A stretch of DNA of 64,000 nt from Shimia sp. SK013. Lineage in GTDB: Bacteria; Pseudomonadota; Alphaproteobacteria; Rhodobacterales; Rhodobacteraceae. Under the pieces are notes generated by a model, which saw only the letters and a program-made list of their open reading frames with translations, did not search any database and was not told the DNA's origin. A program made the translations under genes and the position numbers. Below are positions 62,361 to 64,000 of this stretch, in pieces. Every line of letters starts with the position of its first letter. Position 1 is the stretch's first letter. The stretch lies in NCBI RefSeq assembly GCF_001292625.1, contig NZ_LAJH01000026.1, positions 62,001 through 126,000 of the forward strand, in the 5' to 3' direction.

Positions 62361-63509
62361 CTACAACGAGACGAGATCCAGCGGGCTGCGGGACAGCCGC
62401 TCCACTCCGGTTTCGGTGACCAGCACGGAATGGCCATTGCACATGGCATATCCGCTGTCTGAATCCATCAGGATCATATGCAGGAAAAACACCTGTCCGG
62501 CCTCAATTGGCAGGGGGTTTCCTTCGTAAAACATCGGGAAGTCGACCCAGATTGGATTGTAGACCGCGCCCATGCCGTACCCGCAAGCCTGCAGGCGGGC
62601 ATCGTGGAAGCCATAAGCATCAAACACGCGGGCGTGGGCATCAAACACGTCGCCCATCGGCGCGCCGGGCCTGATCGCTGCTTCGCAGGCACTCAGCGCT
62701 TCAACCGTCGCGGCGTGCATACGCTTTTGCACATCGCTGGCTGGTCCTATGATCAGAGTACGCATCATCGCTGCGTGGTATCGGGCGTAGGCGCCGGACC
62801 ACTCCAAAGTGATCTGGTCGCTGGTGTCGAGGTGACGCCGACCAGAGTAGTAGCGACACAAAAGTGCGCCCGGCCCAGAGCCAATGATGAATTCGTTGCC
62901 GGCATAGTCGCCGCCGCCTTCAAACACCGCGCCCTGCATGGCGCTGAGAATGTCGCCTTCAAAAGCGCCAGCGTGGGTGGTTTTGAGCGCGGCATCAAGT
63001 GCATCATCCGACAAGGCTGCCGCGCGGCGATGCATGTCGATCTCAGCGGGCGATTTTAGGCGGCGACAATGGCGGACGACATCTGAAGCCTCGATCAGGT
63101 TGGGGAAGGCATCGCGGACCCGTTGGCCGTTCCACATCGTTAGGCCGGCAGTCTGGGTTTCCCAGCCGATGCGGGCGTTTGACAGGCCGCGATCAGCAAG
63201 CAGGGCAACGAGATCCTTTTGCGGCTGCGCGCCTTCGAATTCGGGCCAAATGTGGATCTGGTCATCTTCCAAAATGGAGGTGTGTTGTGCCTGACGCTGA
63301 TCTGGCGCGCGTGTCAGCAGGTCGATGCGTCCGTCGGCGCCAAGCACCATGCACTGAAACATTGCAAAGCCGAATGTGTCGTAGCCCGTCAGCCAAAGGT
63401 GGCTTTCGGGGGCGAACAGCAGGATCGCATCGAGGTTTGCACGCCGCAATGCTGCGCAGGCCTGTTCGCGGCGCGTGGTGAATTCTTCGGCGGTGAAATG
63501 CAGAGACAT
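62361..63509 (-). CDS. M24-fold (Xaa-Pro peptidase/creatinase-like) protein lacking canonical metal ligands
   Basis: A 382-residue pita-bread-fold protein with a creatinase-type N-terminal domain (residues 1-140) and an M24 C-terminal domain. Compared with methionine aminopeptidase, all five metal-ligand positions appear changed: Glu236 and Ala247 (LEWSGAYARYHAAMMRT), Tyr311 (CGYGMGAV), His344 (FFLHMIL) and Gly359 (CNGHSVLVTE). Family members without metal include creatinase. The substrate is unknown; a small amidinohydrolase-type reaction is possible. ATG 63509 chosen by domain fit; ATG seven codons upstream is possible. Confidence 0.82.
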   Translation of the reverse strand: MSLHFTAEEFTTRREQACAALRRANLDAILLFAPESHLWLTGYDTFGFAMFQCMVLGADGRIDLLTRAPDQRQAQHTSILEDDQIHIWPEFEGAQPQKDLVALLADRGLSNARIGWETQTAGLTMWNGQRVRDAFPNLIEASDVVRHCRRLKSPAEIDMHRRAAALSDDALDAALKTTHAGAFEGDILSAMQGAVFEGGGDYAGNEFIIGSGPGALLCRYYSGRRHLDTSDQITLEWSGAYARYHAAMMRTLIIGPASDVQKRMHAATVEALSACEAAIRPGAPMGDVFDAHARVFDAYGFHDARLQACGYGMGAVYNPIWVDFPMFYEGNPLPIEAGQVFFLHMILMDSDSGYAMCNGHSVLVTETGVERLSRSPLDLVSL

Positions 63510-63595
63510 GCGCGAGCTTTCTATGATCAATGCGAAAGCCTAGCGTGGCGTTGGAAGCGTGACCATCCCAATGGTCGCACGGCGGCTGCGTCGGA

Positions 63596-63634
63596 CCACA
63601 AAAAAACGCGGCGTCCCGGAGGACGCCGCGTTCT
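63596..63634 (-). terminator. Rho-independent terminator after rplY
   Basis: On the minus strand AACGCGGCGTCC and GGACGCCGCG form a long stem followed by seven U residues (plus-strand stem 63606-63631, A tract 63600-63606). It lies about 25 bases downstream of the rplY stop and separates it from the M24 gene. Confidence 0.9.
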
Positions 63635-63657
63635 GCCACGCACCTTGCGGTGGGGTC

Positions 63658-64000
63658 TTATTCTTCGGCAGCTGCCTCTGCAGTTGCTTCGACTTCAGCT
63701 TCGGCTTCGCCGTCGTCGCTGTCAGACGAGCGCAGGCTCGATGGTGCGGACAGGTTCGCAATCACGAAGTCCCGGTCGATGGTCGGCTTTGCACCTGCAG
63801 GCAGATCAATCTGGCTGATGGTGATGGTGTCGCCGATGTCTTTACCGGTCAGATCAACAACCAGACGCTCAGGAATGTCACCTGCGGTCACGTTGAGCTC
63901 AACTTCGGGACGAACAACAGTCAGAACGCCGCCCTTTTTGATGCCGGGTGCTTCTTCTTCGTTCTCGAAATCAACGTGGATGAACAGGCTGATTTTCGAC
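63658..64000 (-). CDS. rplY: 50S ribosomal protein L25/general stress protein Ctc (3' part)
   Basis: The reading frame is open to the window edge, so the N-terminal 5S-rRNA-binding part lies outside. The visible C-terminal domain reads [23 protein letters not shown], then [40 protein letters not shown], matching the TL5/Ctc-type extension of L25. The tail is acidic and Glu/Ala-rich ([16 protein letters not shown]). In relatives rplY is usually next to pth, here 2.7 kb away. Confidence 0.93.
   Translation of the reverse strand, partial: SKISLFIHVDFENEEEAPGIKKGGVLTVVRPEVELNVTAGDIPERLVVDLTGKDIGDTITISQIDLPAGAKPTIDRDFVIANLSAPSSLRSSDSDDGEAEAEVEATAEAAAEE

Overview
The window reads as chromosome of an alphaproteobacterium of the Rhodobacteraceae (Roseobacter-type). 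The evidence is: high GC; the alphaproteobacterial order tolB-pal-ybgF-tilS-ftsH; an irr/fabA divergent pair beside fabB and fabI; an ArsR regulator with the SqrR/BigR cysteine pair; and a leader in front of metK that matches the SAM/SAH riboswitch, a class reported mainly from Rhodobacterales. No rRNA, tRNA, CRISPR array, intact insertion sequence or prophage was recognised. The 5' end of tolB and the 5' end of rplY lie outside the window.

Layout. 1-5.5 kb: envelope and quality control (Tol-Pal, TilS, FtsH). 5.5-9.3 kb: a MOSC protein and the one-carbon pair fhs and folD. 9.3-13.4 kb, minus strand: a thioesterase, the PdeM nuclease, an Lhr-type helicase, and an overlapping SqrR-like repressor. 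13.5-17.5 kb: an enolase-superfamily dehydratase, a small unknown protein, a zinc alcohol dehydrogenase and an MFS exporter. 17.6-22.8 kb: a tight six-gene run of hydrolytic enzymes (two hydrolases, an enol-lactonase-like protein, an EEP phosphatase/nuclease, a threonine dehydratase and a haloacid dehalogenase). 23-29 kb: FKBP, nitronate monooxygenase, then fabI-fabB, a crotonase, fabA and divergent irr. 29-33 kb: quinone oxidoreductase, a membrane protein, a glycosyltransferase-like protein, miaB. 33.4-38.5 kb: two small envelope proteins sharing one cysteine module, then phoH-ybeY-corC-lnt. 38.5-46.5 kb: metK with its riboswitch, a BASS transporter, trmB, aroA-cmk, and an HxlR/nitroreductase divergent pair. 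46.5-51.9 kb is looser and more accessory-like, with long non-coding stretches around small unknown genes, a betaine-hydroxylase-like dioxygenase, rpsA and an orphan SUKH protein. 52-57 kb: ada with a PEP-mutase-like partner, then ihfB-lapA-trpF-trpB. 57-64 kb: small unknowns, a serine hydrolase, DUF2332-pth, an FkbM methyltransferase, a GNAT gene behind a hairpin repeat, a metal-site-deficient M24 protein, and the C-terminal end of rplY.

Most of the window is conserved housekeeping sequence. The points that look least explained are the OmpA/lipoprotein pair with a shared two-cysteine module (33.4-34.3 kb), the SqrR-like regulator overlapping a DNA-repair helicase, the crotonase between fabA and fabB, the six-gene hydrolase run, and the M24 protein that has lost all five metal-ligand positions.
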